Shown: one piece after another, positions 29,532 through 41,000 of the stretch | Position numbering within the stretch: position 1 is the first letter of the stretch | Layout of the letters: each line of letters opens with the position of its first letter | Source: Crambe crambe | Taxonomy: Eukaryota > Porifera > Demospongiae > Poecilosclerida > Crambeidae | Reading direction: 5' to 3' | NCBI GenBank assembly: GCA_963924555.1 | Contig: OZ004597.1 | Span: forward strand, 4,854,404 to 4,918,403 | DNA: 64,000 bases | Translations under genes and position numbers: made by a program | Notes under the pieces: generated by a model | The model's input: the letters and a program-made list of their open reading frames with translations, nothing else | What the model was told of the DNA's origin: nothing | Database searches by the model: none

Positions 29532-30995
29532 CTACTTGTTGCTATTGAACAGATCCATGTAGTACAACCATTTATCCTCAACTTTCTTCCATATCACTAT
29601 CCACCTATAAGATAACAAAATGAAGGATAGTTAGCAGAGTCCATGATTGTATTGAAGTTAGGACCCTTTGAAATGAGGCCACCAATATACTGTCAAGTCC
29701 CAATATTTTCAACCATGAAATGGGGCTACCCCTCTAATCAGGAGAATATTGGGGTGAGATTAGAGAGAACCACTGTATGTACACAAGAAAAAAACAAACA
29801 GTTTCTTTGTTGAACTTGCCTCACAATTTAATTTGACCCACGGATGCAATGTCAGAATTGTATACCAATGATAATGACACGATCTGGTATCCCCCCACTT
29901 ACTTTCCATCAAAAAATAGAGATCCATCACTCTTGTACATCTTAAAATCGTAAGCAGTGTCATTGCCTGCTGGACCAGCTTCATCAGTCACTACTTCACA
30001 CTTGCTCACTCCAGCCTCGAAAAATGCAGTGTAATGCTCTTCAAGAGCTGCAGAGTAACAAGTCTTAAGTATTTGAGTAGTCCTTTGAATAGATTTCCTT
30101 TGAATAGATTTTTTGATAACACAGTTGACCATATAATTGCCTAACCTTTTATAGTGTCTACACATCTGGTCAGGAGTATGTTGCAATGCAGGTTGATATT
30201 TTAGAAGTAGCCAGGAGCATGCAGTCTCAGGTGATTTATTTTATAATCCCCTGAAAATAACTTGTCCTACTGTTAATCTACTACCTACATAGCTACCATC
30301 TTCAGTATAGAGTACAGCATTAGTAGGAAGCAGGGTGACAGGGCCACCCCACTTTTTTCATCAAGCTTTCTGGGTGTAATAGCTGGTAGTGGTAATAGAC
30401 TTTTTTCCTGGCCTTAGTGCAGAGAATGCCTATACATGCTGTGTCGGACTGGACTACAGGACTGACCTTTCACCTTAAACTTGACCACAAAATACATTTT
30501 TGTGACCTTAAATACTGAAAGTGAGGCATGGGACCAAAATGCTCTTTTTTCCCCCTATTATTCTACTCTGCAGTGCTCCCCCAGCAGACCTATCAACAAA
30601 TTAGTCAATATATATCAAAATGTCACGAAAGAGTAGGTACTTTCTGAACTGTGTGTAGCATTAGTTTTCTTGATGATCTCCAAAAGGATGCTTAAAAAAA
30701 ACAAAAGAAACAAAAACAATACTCTCAGAAAGCACACACCAGTATGAATTCGGTGATGCCAGCACTTGACAATCATCATGTGCAGGCAAGGGCTAGGGAG
30801 GAGCGAGGTTGTAGCTATATAATGACTGCTATCATGCAATGTCTGCCCCAGTTTAAAAGAGCCTATGTTAGTGTATACCTTTATAACACCAGCACCTGGG
30901 GGCATCAACATGCCATCCTCAGTATACATGAGGCTAATAGCTTTGGCATCTTGGTCAGCCACTGCCTTTGAAAATTTCTCGTTAAGCTCTTTCAT
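29532..30995 (-). CDS. SnoaL/DUF4440-like small protein, paralogue 1
   Basis: Three exons recognised: 30995-30879 (MKELNEKFSKAVADQDAKAI ending LMYTEDGMLMPPGAGVIK), 30047-29903 (ALEEHYTAFFEAGVSKCEVV ending DGK) and 29604-29532 (WIVIWKKVEDKWLYYMDLFN then stop). The NTF2-like fold is indicated by LYTED..L.PPG and the closing W..IWKK..GKW.YY.D. Such proteins are about 120-130 aa; some are enzymes, most have unknown roles. Exon 1 ends in phase 0 as read (GTT ATA AAG|gtatac) but exon 2 needs phase 1. Either the donor is 10 bp earlier (GCT G|gtgtta), or a short exon is missed, or the gene is damaged. A weak YTEDG-bearing segment near 30,290-30,350 may be a dead exon. Confidence 0.65.
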
Positions 30996-31763
30996 CTGTT
31001 ACAGAGAACTTTTTTTTAATGGTCTAGTGAAGTATTATTTAGCTATCAAGAATTGAAGAAGTTGTTGAAATCCGTTTTTAGAAGTCCAGTGAGAGCAACC
31101 AGCACACCAATGTGCCCGATGCAGTTGTAATAGGAAATTGATACTGGCGGTTCGACTGACTGTGGTTTTCTTGCTTATCCATAAAATTTTGATCTCAATC
31201 TTCTCAGACTCTTCTTATTGAGCATACTGGTATGGATGGTGGGTGTATAATGTATAAGCTACATGGGTTGATAGTGAACCAAGTTCATCTCCTGTTATTA
31301 TACTGACTATTAAAAGTATTATCTTTTCAATTCTTAATTGCAGGGGTATTTATTATTGACATTTTTTTTTCATAATCACAGTTATCAGAAAGGCTTAGCC
31401 GAGACTGAAAGGAGGAGATGATAGTGCAACTTAACTACAGTGGATGCTACATTGATGATCTAGTTCTAGCTAGCTGGTCCACCTGCCTGGTGAACACATT
31501 TTAAATTCCAACATCATGCAGGTAGCTAATGTCCCTTATTTCATTATAGCTAAAACCTCATCAGATATGAAGTATGATCTTTCATGGTAGCTAGCTATAC
31601 ATGATTATACAAGTCTGTCATGGACAGGGTTGATATCAAAATATCAGCTACTCCACTGTGTGCCAGTGTAATTCATAGAATCTACAAATAAACTAATTAT
31701 TAGCTATGCTAGAGTTCAGAGTTTATACTCTGTCACAAATGTTCAGTTCATTGATGATACAAT

Positions 31764-34700
31764 TCATTTGTTAGCATTCATTATATCGATGTAGTAAAGC
31801 CACTGTCCTTTAACTTTCTTCCATATCACGACCCACCTATAGAATAAAGTAAGACACCAGAAAAGCAGGCACATTAATAAGAGAATGCCATGCAAAATAT
31901 TAGCACCGTGTATCTGCTACCAACACCATACCTAAGTTACAAGAATAATGAAAAGCACTACCCTCAGCGCAGGTTCATAGATAAACCGTAGCGATCTCAA
32001 CCTTTGCACCATGCATGCACCAAGTATTTTCATCACAATTAAGAAGCACATGTGATCCTAGATCCAGAAGCACGTATGTGTGATCAATTTCACGCATGTG
32101 CAAACTGTCATCATCAAACTTTGATATTTGAGAACGACTGCTCACCGGCTTGGTTAGCTAGCAACCCTGAATTTTTGACTGTACTGGTGCATCTTTTCAA
32201 CTGTCATCCATCGTCCAACCCTTTATATCATCTTGGCCTGTCATGGGAGTGAAGTAAGAATAGTTAGTTCGTAATAATTGGTAATGGGTTACTTGACTGA
32301 AGTTCACTCCTTGTTGCTGAACTTTTTTGAACTGCACACAGCCATCCCTACTTCTCTTTTTTAAATATTTTTTGCTTTACTTGTCAATATTATTGTTACA
32401 AGCTCTATCTTTGTCGTACAGCGCCTGGATTCCTAAGGTAATTTTTCAATACTGACTACTGTAGACCTTTTGCCTTGATTGCCAGGGGCAGATCTAGGAT
32501 TTTTTAAAGGGGGGTTCTTTCATCTATCTGCGTGTAAGTGTGGGAAAAATTTTGAAAACCACGCCCACTTCTCAAAGCCACACCCACTTTTAATTACTTT
32601 TTTAAATGAGCCTGATAATAATATGAATAGGTAATTATCTAATGATGGATGATAATGCTTGACTGATGAACTGACAAAAAATATGATAACAGTGCTGAAG
32701 GAATCAAAGCATGTTGAATGAGGTGGAACATACTCAGGAATTAAAAAGTATCATGCATAACAACAATACATACATATTAATTGGGCAATTCTGAGCTGAC
32801 ATGTTAGAGGCCCCGTCATATCCCTGGCCTCTACAATTTTTGAAGTCCAAACCATATTTAGTTAGAGTATCTTTAATATTATAAGCCAAAACTTCTCCTG
32901 TTAGCCTTTCAGTTAAGATGAAGTCTAAGAACTCTTCACGTATGCAATTACTACTATCTACAAATCTTATTACTATTGAAACTTGTTCTTTATTAGACAC
33001 ATCACTCACTTCATCATGTAATATTTTGCTTCTTTTATTTCACTTAGTATTTTATCTCTAATATGTGACCCAATTTGAGAAAAGGGACCACTTCACGCAG
33101 AATTTCAAAATGGAGTTATTAGTACCACGCTATAGCCCATTGCCTTAGACGTTCATTGATACTACGCTTGAAGCTAGATCTTAAACCACCGCGGAGCTAT
33201 AAGCGCTAGAAGTGCATCGCCTCAGAGAAGGATTCAGTAAGCGTTTTGCGTCTAAACATTGAACTTCCGGTAAATACCCAATTCTCAGTAAATCTCTATG
33301 TGAGTCCGTATAATACGATGACATCATTCAATTTTTCTTACCTCGTGTAGCAGCTGGGCAGAGAAGAAGTAGTCTTAGCTTTACTGCGTTCTTATCTTTG
33401 AGCGTTTGGGTTATCTAAGATATGCAAGACATGGGACAAGCTCTAAACAATGATCAGGTAAAGTTTGGGTAGATAGCTGTTTGTAAATGCATAGTGTACA
33501 GTAGTTTTAAAATACTGGTAAGTTTTTCTCCATGTTTTAAGCTTTATCAGTTGATTCGTGTGGAAGCAGTGTTTGTCTGGGTTGGAATCTAGACACTGGT
33601 GGGATCAAGACTGTGTTTTTCATTGTCAACAGGCCTGGAGTTGAAGGAGACAGATGAACTTCATTCAGCACCTCCAGATCGGGATTTTCTGACCTGTGAA
33701 GTTGGATGGCTTCTACCACAGCCTCTTCCTATCTGTAGCTAGCCAAATATGTGTAGCTAAGTTGTGTATTCAGTAGAAATCACCGATATGAAAATTCATT
33801 ATTATGTGGGGATTTTCCCTTATTTCCGCGCACTATGCTCTTACGTCCTCCGTAATTGAACATTAAAATTTGGGCACGTAGGATGTGTAATAAGTTCCGG
33901 GTGAGGTAGCTCACTTCAACTCGAGCGCTTGCCTACTTCAAAGCCTTCCCACTTCCTGAAATTTGGCAGGAAGTTAGACAAAGGACTGAAGATACTGTGG
34001 AGGCAATAAAAAAGAAGTGAATAAAAAAATTAATTTTACCTCAGGCTAACTTTAAACGCGCATATCTCAAAATTAAATCCTGCGTGAAGTGGTCCCTTTT
34101 CTAAAATTATATCACATATGATTACCTATTATATCAATGATCTGATTTTGTATGGTTTTACTAGTGTACATAGCATTCTTGGAAGCATCTTTGAAATGAT
34201 AGTATTCCCACACTTTATGCTATAATTAAGTATTGCCAAAAAAATTTCCTTTATTGTCAGAATCAGAAGTGCTGTCATCTCTGTGCCCATGGAGAGCTAT
34301 AGATTGTGTGCCACAGAGATGAATAGCAGAAGCAATATGCAGGGGCGTAACTATCATTGAGGCAGAGGAGGCCGCTGCCTCCTCGCTTGCTAGCACTAAA
34401 TTATAACACTTATTAAATTCTAGTTCTAAAAACGAACATGTCAAGGCTTCTAAGCCTGTAACAGGTTATTTCTAGTTGCTGGCTAGCTATTAGTGTCGAC
34501 GAAAATGTATTATTTATGATTAAAGTGGGCGTGGTCGGGCAAAATTTTTTCCCGCGCGCAAGCGCGTGGATATTTTTCTATCTTTGCCTCCTCAATATTC
34601 AAATCCTAGTTACGCCCTTGATATGCTTTATTATAGTCCTATTTTTAGCTATCTTATCTTCTCTAATACCTTTAAGTTGATTATCTATTGCCTATTATGT

Positions 34701-37700
34701 GAAGATTTTAAAGCTTCAGCCTGAGTGACAGCCAATTTATGGTACTGTTTAGTATTATGATTAGAAAATTTAGAGGTTTTCTTCGTCCAATGATTGAACT
34801 TTTCAGTAACCAACTGGCCCAACATCTCTTTACTAGCAAAGAGGACACATGGTAAACAAAATAACCCATCTTCTTCCTTGCTGTACACGAACCACGTACA
34901 TGAGACTGAGGTGTTGATTTCAACAATAAACCAATGTCATAGCAAGATACTGGAAGTGCTCATATGCATAGATCATGGGCCAGGAGAGGCTGGAGTATCA
35001 AAATCCGCTAAGTGACTAGCTGAGGGAAGATCAAAAACATCCAAAGAATCATGCAAGAATGGTGGGGGAGACAGAGATGCTAAAGATTCATTAGCATCAA
35101 GGGAAGGGCCTTGAGATGTTGAAGAGGCAGAATGATCACCTTCAATCTCCACTCTGGGTCTTTTCCTATAGAGTAAAAAGTGCAATCAATAGAGTGGCAT
35201 AGTGCACAAGCTTGCTATAGTAGTAATAGTAGCCAGAGCAGTAATAGTAGCTAGAGCATGTTTCTTACTTCCAACTAGGTGCAGTAGCAGCTAGCTATCT
35301 TGTTGGTTCTGTAGTACCCACCAAAGGTTGATAACTAAACTGCTTACGTGGGAGTTGAAGAAGACTTTGGGAAAAAAGATCCTAGCTTTCTCTGAGTCAT
35401 CCTGACCTTGGATCTTCTTGGATCAGAATCACTGAATCAACCGTGCTAGACCTTCGAAAAAAACTGGTAACTGAATTGAAACGAACAAGAACTGAGCCGA
35501 ACGTACTTCGATGAGCTTTTAATAGAATAATTCTTATGCGCATGCGTCGAGGGGAAAAAGGGGGGGTTCGAATGAACTACGTCGAACCATACTAGATCCG
35601 CCACTGATTGCGTGGGGCCAAAACATGAGATTTCCCAGAGTTGCCATAGTAGAGATGTCCAGTGTACTAAAGTTGACCAGTTTGGAGAAAGTTGGAAAAG
35701 TAGTGCCAACAAAACTTGTATAATTTTTTATTGGTTTAACATACAAACAATCTGATTGCTTCACACTATAAAGAAAGGGCTAGTTAAGCCTCCATTCAAG
35801 TCTCAGAAACCTTTTATGAGTAGAAAGTTTGCTGTGTCACTCCAAAATAAGTGATATTTCAGTTCAGTGTATTTTCAAGCTAGACTTAAGTTTTTTTGCA
35901 TGATTATATAGTTCATACTGTTGGCTATCCACATGCAAAGTATCAAAGCATCGAGATGTCCAGTGTACTGAAGATAGGTACCCATGCCGAAATCTCACTA
36001 GTTAGCCCTGCCACATCAGAGAGGGCACTGAGTTTTTGAAGGTAAAGAGAATGATCACCAACCTTTCATTTAGTAAGTATCAAAAAATGAAAGCAGTGCA
36101 TTTCTGAGATATCACAGGTAAAATACAGTAATGTTAGAAGTCAAATTCCACTCCATTGACATAGTACAAGCCACCAGACAGGAAGTGATCACGTAATTAA
36201 CGTGTCTTAGTGCCTCATGTGGGAAGGTCAGTTAAGATCACAGAATGAAGAGTAAATTTAAGTTTTATCGATTCAAATGGTCTGTTCCCAAAATTTTTAG
36301 TTGCTATCTGATCCACACAGTTTGAACTTTAATAAGATATGCACAAAACCTTGTCATAAATGAAATATGACTGTTAAAAATATCTGGTTTACAGCTTCAG
36401 ATCCACAGTTGTGATGTCATCAAAACGGCAGGTGTAATTTGATACGTGGTTTGTGACTATATCTATAGCTCAATAGAACAGGTGGTCATTAAAATAACAT
36501 GTCTAGGGACTGGCACATTCTGCCAGCATAGTTTTGGGAATAATAGGTCCATCAAAGCAGGAAGCATAATGCTGGCATAATAGGCTATCGAAAGTGAACT
36601 CCATGGTTGATCTTGAATGTATTTATCATGTGTGCCTACACTAGCTAGCCTAGCTTGACCAAACTTGTCTGCTAGTGAGAGAGCAAATAGCTATTTACGT
36701 AGTCTTTCAATACATGATGACATCATGTAAGAGCATAATTAAAGAATAATAGATCAGTAAAAAAAGAATAATGACTTTATAAAGCTGGAATTGAAGAATA
36801 GAATAATAGGGAAGCAAAAAAAGCATAATGTGCCAGTCCCTAAACATGTCCCATCACGTGAAGCCTTATGAAAGGTCATCAAGTGGTTTGTAGTATGGTT
36901 TATCCTGACATTCCATAATCAGGTACTTAACGCATCTTAGTGTAAACTGGCAAGGGTTAATAGCCTACTTACTTTCCATCAACCATTACAGATCCATCCT
37001 TCTTGAATAACTTAAAGTGGCTGCGGTCATAGGATGTGTCCCCATCCATCGGACCAAATTCATCCACTGTTGCCACACACTTAACTGCTCCGGCTTTCAT
37101 CAGGGAACCAAAATACTCCACACAACCTACATGTATTATTATCCATGTGAATATTATTAATGAGACAGTATACTTGATAAGAGCAAGATGGCAAACAATT
37201 TTCCTATCAACAGTAAAATCATGACAAATTTATCAGCAGAATGCTAGCTACAGGACTGCAATCTAAGAAGTAGCTTTGAGGTTACAGCTATTTTACAGAT
37301 AGTGACTCAAAATGTCTCATAGCTAATACCTCTCTGAATGAGATCACAATTCTTTTTCTTAGGGCCAAAATTAATACTTATCTCACTTTTTACATATTTT
37401 CCACACATAGGAACTACATGACCTATTTTCCCTGGATTTTTTTGATATTCCATTCTAATAATGAACAATAATAATAAAACTAATTGTCCCATATCTGTAC
37501 CTTACATTTACCTTTCCTTCCTTCAATAACATCTTGGCCTGTAGGCAATACTTTGCAGTCCTCAGTGTACATAGGACCAATTGCTTCACTATCTCCGTCT
37601 GCAAAGGCCTTCATGAATTTTTTATTAAGTTCTTCCATTTGTTTTATCATATCTGTAATAAATTTAAAGCTCTAGACTGGCTACTTGAACTAGATACTGC

Positions 37701-37718
37701 ACTCTTACCACTATCCAT
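31764..37718 (-). CDS. SnoaL/DUF4440-like small protein, paralogue 2
   Basis: Four exons join in frame: 37718-37709 (MDS plus one base), 37652-37512, 37126-36973 and 31836-31764, giving 125 aa. Key blocks: MEELNKKFMKAFADGDSEAI, MYTEDCKVLPTGQDVIEGRK, CVEYFGSLMKAGAVKC, DGSVMVDGK and WVVIWKKVKGQWLYYIDI. Intron phases match paralogue 1 at the last junction (phase 2 in DGK|W). The last intron is 5.1 kb and filled with transposons, so the 73-bp last exon is isolated and easily missed. The start at 37,718 lies 316 bp from the oppositely transcribed MFSD12-like start, suggesting a shared promoter. Ligand and reaction are unknown. Confidence 0.78.
33078..34102. mobile_element. Nested DNA element with 23-bp perfect terminal inverted repeats
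   Basis: The ends (33,078-33,100 and 34,080-34,102) are exact mirrors beginning AGAAAAGGGACCACTTCACG. Similarity continues imperfectly for about 10 bp on each side. The 1,025-bp body has no recognisable transposase. It interrupts the hAT transposase between its HRDD block and its DUF4371 block. Confidence 0.75.
34340..34620. mobile_element. Nested MITE with CAGGGGCGTAACTA ends
   Basis: 281 bp starting CAGGGGCGTAACTA and ending with the near-mirror TAGTTACGCCCTTG, flanked on both sides by ATATG. The ends look hAT-like, but the visible flanking repeat is 5 bp, not 8. Inserted in the larger hAT relic. Confidence 0.65.
36504..36842. mobile_element. hAT-type MITE, copy 2
   Basis: 339 bp starting TAGGGACTGGCACATT and ending AATGTGCCAGTCCCTA, an exact 16-bp inverted repeat. 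The 8-bp target duplication AACATGTC flanks it perfectly (36,496-36,503 and 36,843-36,850). It shares most of its length with 19,659-19,933 and carries extra internal sequence near 36,655-36,720. Confidence 0.92.
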
Positions 37719-38034
37719 GGTTTCAGGAAAACAAGCAAAGAGTACTCTTCAGATTCAAACGCAACAACTGAGTGCAGAGCTAGAGCCGTTGCAAGCAATT
37801 ATAAACAGACTACGTTTTGGGTGTGGTTTCGTGTGGTGGGTGCGGTCTCGAAAATCGATTTACATTAACTATGGAGTGACTCTCTCGGCCAACCAGGTTA
37901 GGAGAGGTGAGTAATGGGCCAGCTAGTTCAGTGGGGTTGGAGCCTGTCATAAAAGGGACTGGTATCTGACTTAGTCCAGACTATATCTGACTAAATTGAT
38001 CTGACATTGTTGTATGTTTGCTGTACATGTAGGC
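37719..38034. promoter_or_regulatory. Putative bidirectional promoter (DUF4440-like 2 / MFSD12-like)
   Basis: 316 bp lie between divergent start codons. The DNA includes ggtgcggtctcg and agagccgttgc stretches but no obvious TATA box. A tgtag acceptor-like site two bases before the MFSD12 ATG suggests a 5' UTR intron in that direction. Confidence 0.5.
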
Positions 38035-41000
38035 ATGTCAATTCAGAGGAGACAACCTTCACACTCTAGTGATGCTCTGCAAGGAAACCCCTCCAGCAAT
38101 GGAGTAATGACTTCTGATGAGGCATATATAGCAGTAAATGCTGACTCAGCAAAACCCAAACTCACCCTGATAAGAAAACTAGCGTATGGTGTAGGTCATG
38201 TCTTCAATGACCTCTGTGTTAGTCTGTGGCTCTCCTACCTCATCATTTTCTACCACTATGTTATTGGTTTAAGCCATTTCAATGCTGGGCTGTTGTATTT
38301 GATAGGTCAGATAGCAGACGCTGTAGCCACACCCATTATTGGATACTTTTGTGATAAACTTCAGATCAGGTTTTATGGAAGGCGGAAGTTTTGGCACTTG
38401 TGTGGGACAATAGTGGTGGCTATTTTGTATTTCTTCTACTGGCATAAGTGTCTGAACTGCGAGAATGCAATACCAAGGATCAAAGTGTTATACTATGCTG
38501 TTCCTATAACAGTGATTCAGTTTGGGTGGACTTCAGTCCAGATTAGCCACCTTGCTCTCATACCAGACTTAACTGATGATAAGAATGAAAGGATGGAGTT
38601 GAATGCTATCAGGTAGGTTAATAATACATTACACCCCAGATCCCTTAATTTGACTCACAATGATTACTATTTTACTTCTCAGATATGCTTTTACCATTCT
38701 TGCCAACATTGGGGTGTTTGTCAATATGTTCCTGCTTCTGCAGTTTGTGAGTAAGGCTCATACAGCTCTCGACACTCATTCCATTACGCCTTCTGACCTC
38801 TGGATATTCTCTGTGAGTATTCTTTTTAAACATGACTAGCTAGGAACATCCCAATTGATCAGAGCAGACCCTTGAATGATAGTTAGGCAAGTGAGTTCCT
38901 TTATAGTGGTATGGTTGTATGTATTTTAAGGTCAAAGTTTAAAGAGTACATGCAAAGCATTTCTATTGCATGGAAACTGTGGGGTCAAAGGTCTATTTCT
39001 CTGTGGATTTAATAGCCTCGACCCTGGGCCCTCTTTTTAATTTGACTTTTGGAGGGCCTGGTATGTGAAGTCATGTGGGGATAGAACTGGGGTAGAACTG
39101 ACTTAATTGGGTGTGGGCAGTGCATGAGAGCATTATGACCCTGCCCATGCATTTGGGGTACTTGGACTGGAGTCTACTGGATCGACTCAAGGCACCAGAT
39201 GTTCAGAAGGACTTTTATTGTTTTGCAAGGACTAATTTGCTACGACCATACAACCAAGGACTTACATTCGTGAAGAATTCTGATGCTGATCTATCTACGA
39301 TCCAGCTAAGCCTAAAGGGATGAACAAAATCTAGACTACTTGATAGCTTAGTAAAGCATAGCAACACTCGAATTTAGTGGCAGTTCAATGCCCCTTCTTT
39401 TTTCTCAGGCCTGGCCATGTGCTTGTGCGTGGTCATGGCACCAATTTGTTATGGTGACATATGTAGTTTCCTTGGATGCACCCACGCTACGGGTTCCATA
39501 ATATTATGTAGGGCACTTTATCATTATATTGTTGCATGTACCATATGTAAGGCACTTCATCATTGTGTTCTTTCATAATAATATTATGTAGGGCACTGCT
39601 CTGGGAATTGTTGGTGTCGGGCTCTTCTTCTCTCTCCTATTCCATCTGGGAACTCGGGAGCCACGCCTCTCTTCTGAGGAAATGAACTCCAGAGAAGCCA
39701 AGGGACTGAAGATCTCGTGGTTTCGGTGGTTTATCAAGCCTCGATTTTACCTTGTGAGTACATATTTTTGGCAATTAGATACAGAGGTTGGTTGACCGGT
39801 AGAATTTGCGCATGTGCAAGATAAATTCAAGCAAGCAAAATATACTGTTGCAATGGTCTTAATTTTAGTGAGCATGAATTTAATTCTACGCTGTCAGCAA
39901 ATTTTGTAGAAAACCTCTGTACCTCATTAGTTAGACAGTCCTATTCAGACATACGGATTGAGCACAGGTTGAGGCAGTAGCTTAAACTTTCCCACACTGC
40001 AGACCTCCACTACATAAGCACCTTAGAGCAGTTAATCAGGCGGATATGTGCACTGAAATACAAGAATCGTTCCATTTTGGGTTACAAGTGTCAAACTTGG
40101 TATCAGAATCAGTTTAGGAAGTGAAGCCACCTGCAAAAACGTTTTGATCTGAGAATTTTCCAGCACTTCTCATAACGGTTTTCACGAAAATTAAAATTTT
40201 TCGCTCACCATATACTTTCAATGCACGAAATTAAAAACGCGAAAATATTTTGTCAAACTCACAGTGTTTCTCATGCACAATAGGTAACACATTTTCATGC
40301 ACTGGGGTGCACTGGGCAGATTCATTCATGCACTAGCCTATGCTATTAATTTTAGTCAACCCAAAAAATCCAGTGCAAGTTTGCAAGTATCTTGCAGTCA
40401 CGCGATGGTAGCTAATCTGGATGGCCATGAGAACCAAGCATTTCCTCCTTCACTGTCCCAGCATGGTTGGGAAGCAAAGCTGACCTTTTGCACTGTCTGG
40501 GGTTCTGCATAAAGCTGAATGATAAACCAGTAGCAGGGTAACTACAAAAATAAGCTCATTGCTCATAATTAAAATACCTCACCCACATGCAGGTTTCACT
40601 AGTTATAAAATCATAATTATAAAATCTTCTAGTCTACCAGTCAGTTTCTGTGGATAGATGCTAACAATTTGCTTTCTTGGTGAAGTATAATTATGTCACG
40701 GATGGTGATTACCAAGCAGATAGTTACTTACAAGTGGTTCTGAAGTTTGTGCATCCCTACACAGGACACCAATGGTTTGCCCTGGGCCCCCTTGTGACTA
40801 TGAGGAGGCTGATACACGGATTAGTACCTGTTAATAAGGGCTACAAGAAGATCCAGATGAGGATGTAGGTGTGCTGGAGCGATTCACTATCCTGCTTTAT
40901 GATCTATTGTCAAAATTGATGAAGCTCGCCGAGAATTGTTCACCCATGGATGGACAATGCAGGGCCTGATCTAGGGGGTGGGGTTGAGGGGCCCCCTTTT

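Larger units (their letters stand above)
32483..35606 (-). mobile_element. Degenerate hAT transposon (ZMYM1/DUF4371-type transposase)
   Basis: Ends CAGGGGCAGATCTAG (left) and the mirror of CAGTGGCGGATCTAG (right); TGATTGC lies at both edges. Minus-strand transposase pieces, in order: a low-complexity N-terminus (35,185-34,973), a TTF-type zinc-finger segment (34,888-34,690, EEDGLFCLPCVLFASKEMLG), an HLCGTQSIALHGHRDD block (about 34,330-34,230) and a catalytic DUF4371 segment (33,009-32,790, ending GQGYDGASNMS). The C-terminal dimerisation part is missing and stops intervene, so it is dead. Two other elements are nested inside. Confidence 0.75.

Noticed and set aside
30290..30350. Extra exon of the first DUF4440-like gene (minus strand, ..LLPTNAVLYTEDGSYV..)
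   Set aside because: It resembles the family motif but is preceded by an in-frame stop and a likely frameshift in an A run, and it would not restore phase. Recorded only as a possible dead exon.
40677..40868. Open stretch in MFSD12-like intron 3 ([13 protein letters not shown]..)
   Set aside because: It looks protein-like in composition but matches no family I know, has no splice partners and lies between inverted-repeat arms. It may be transposon debris.
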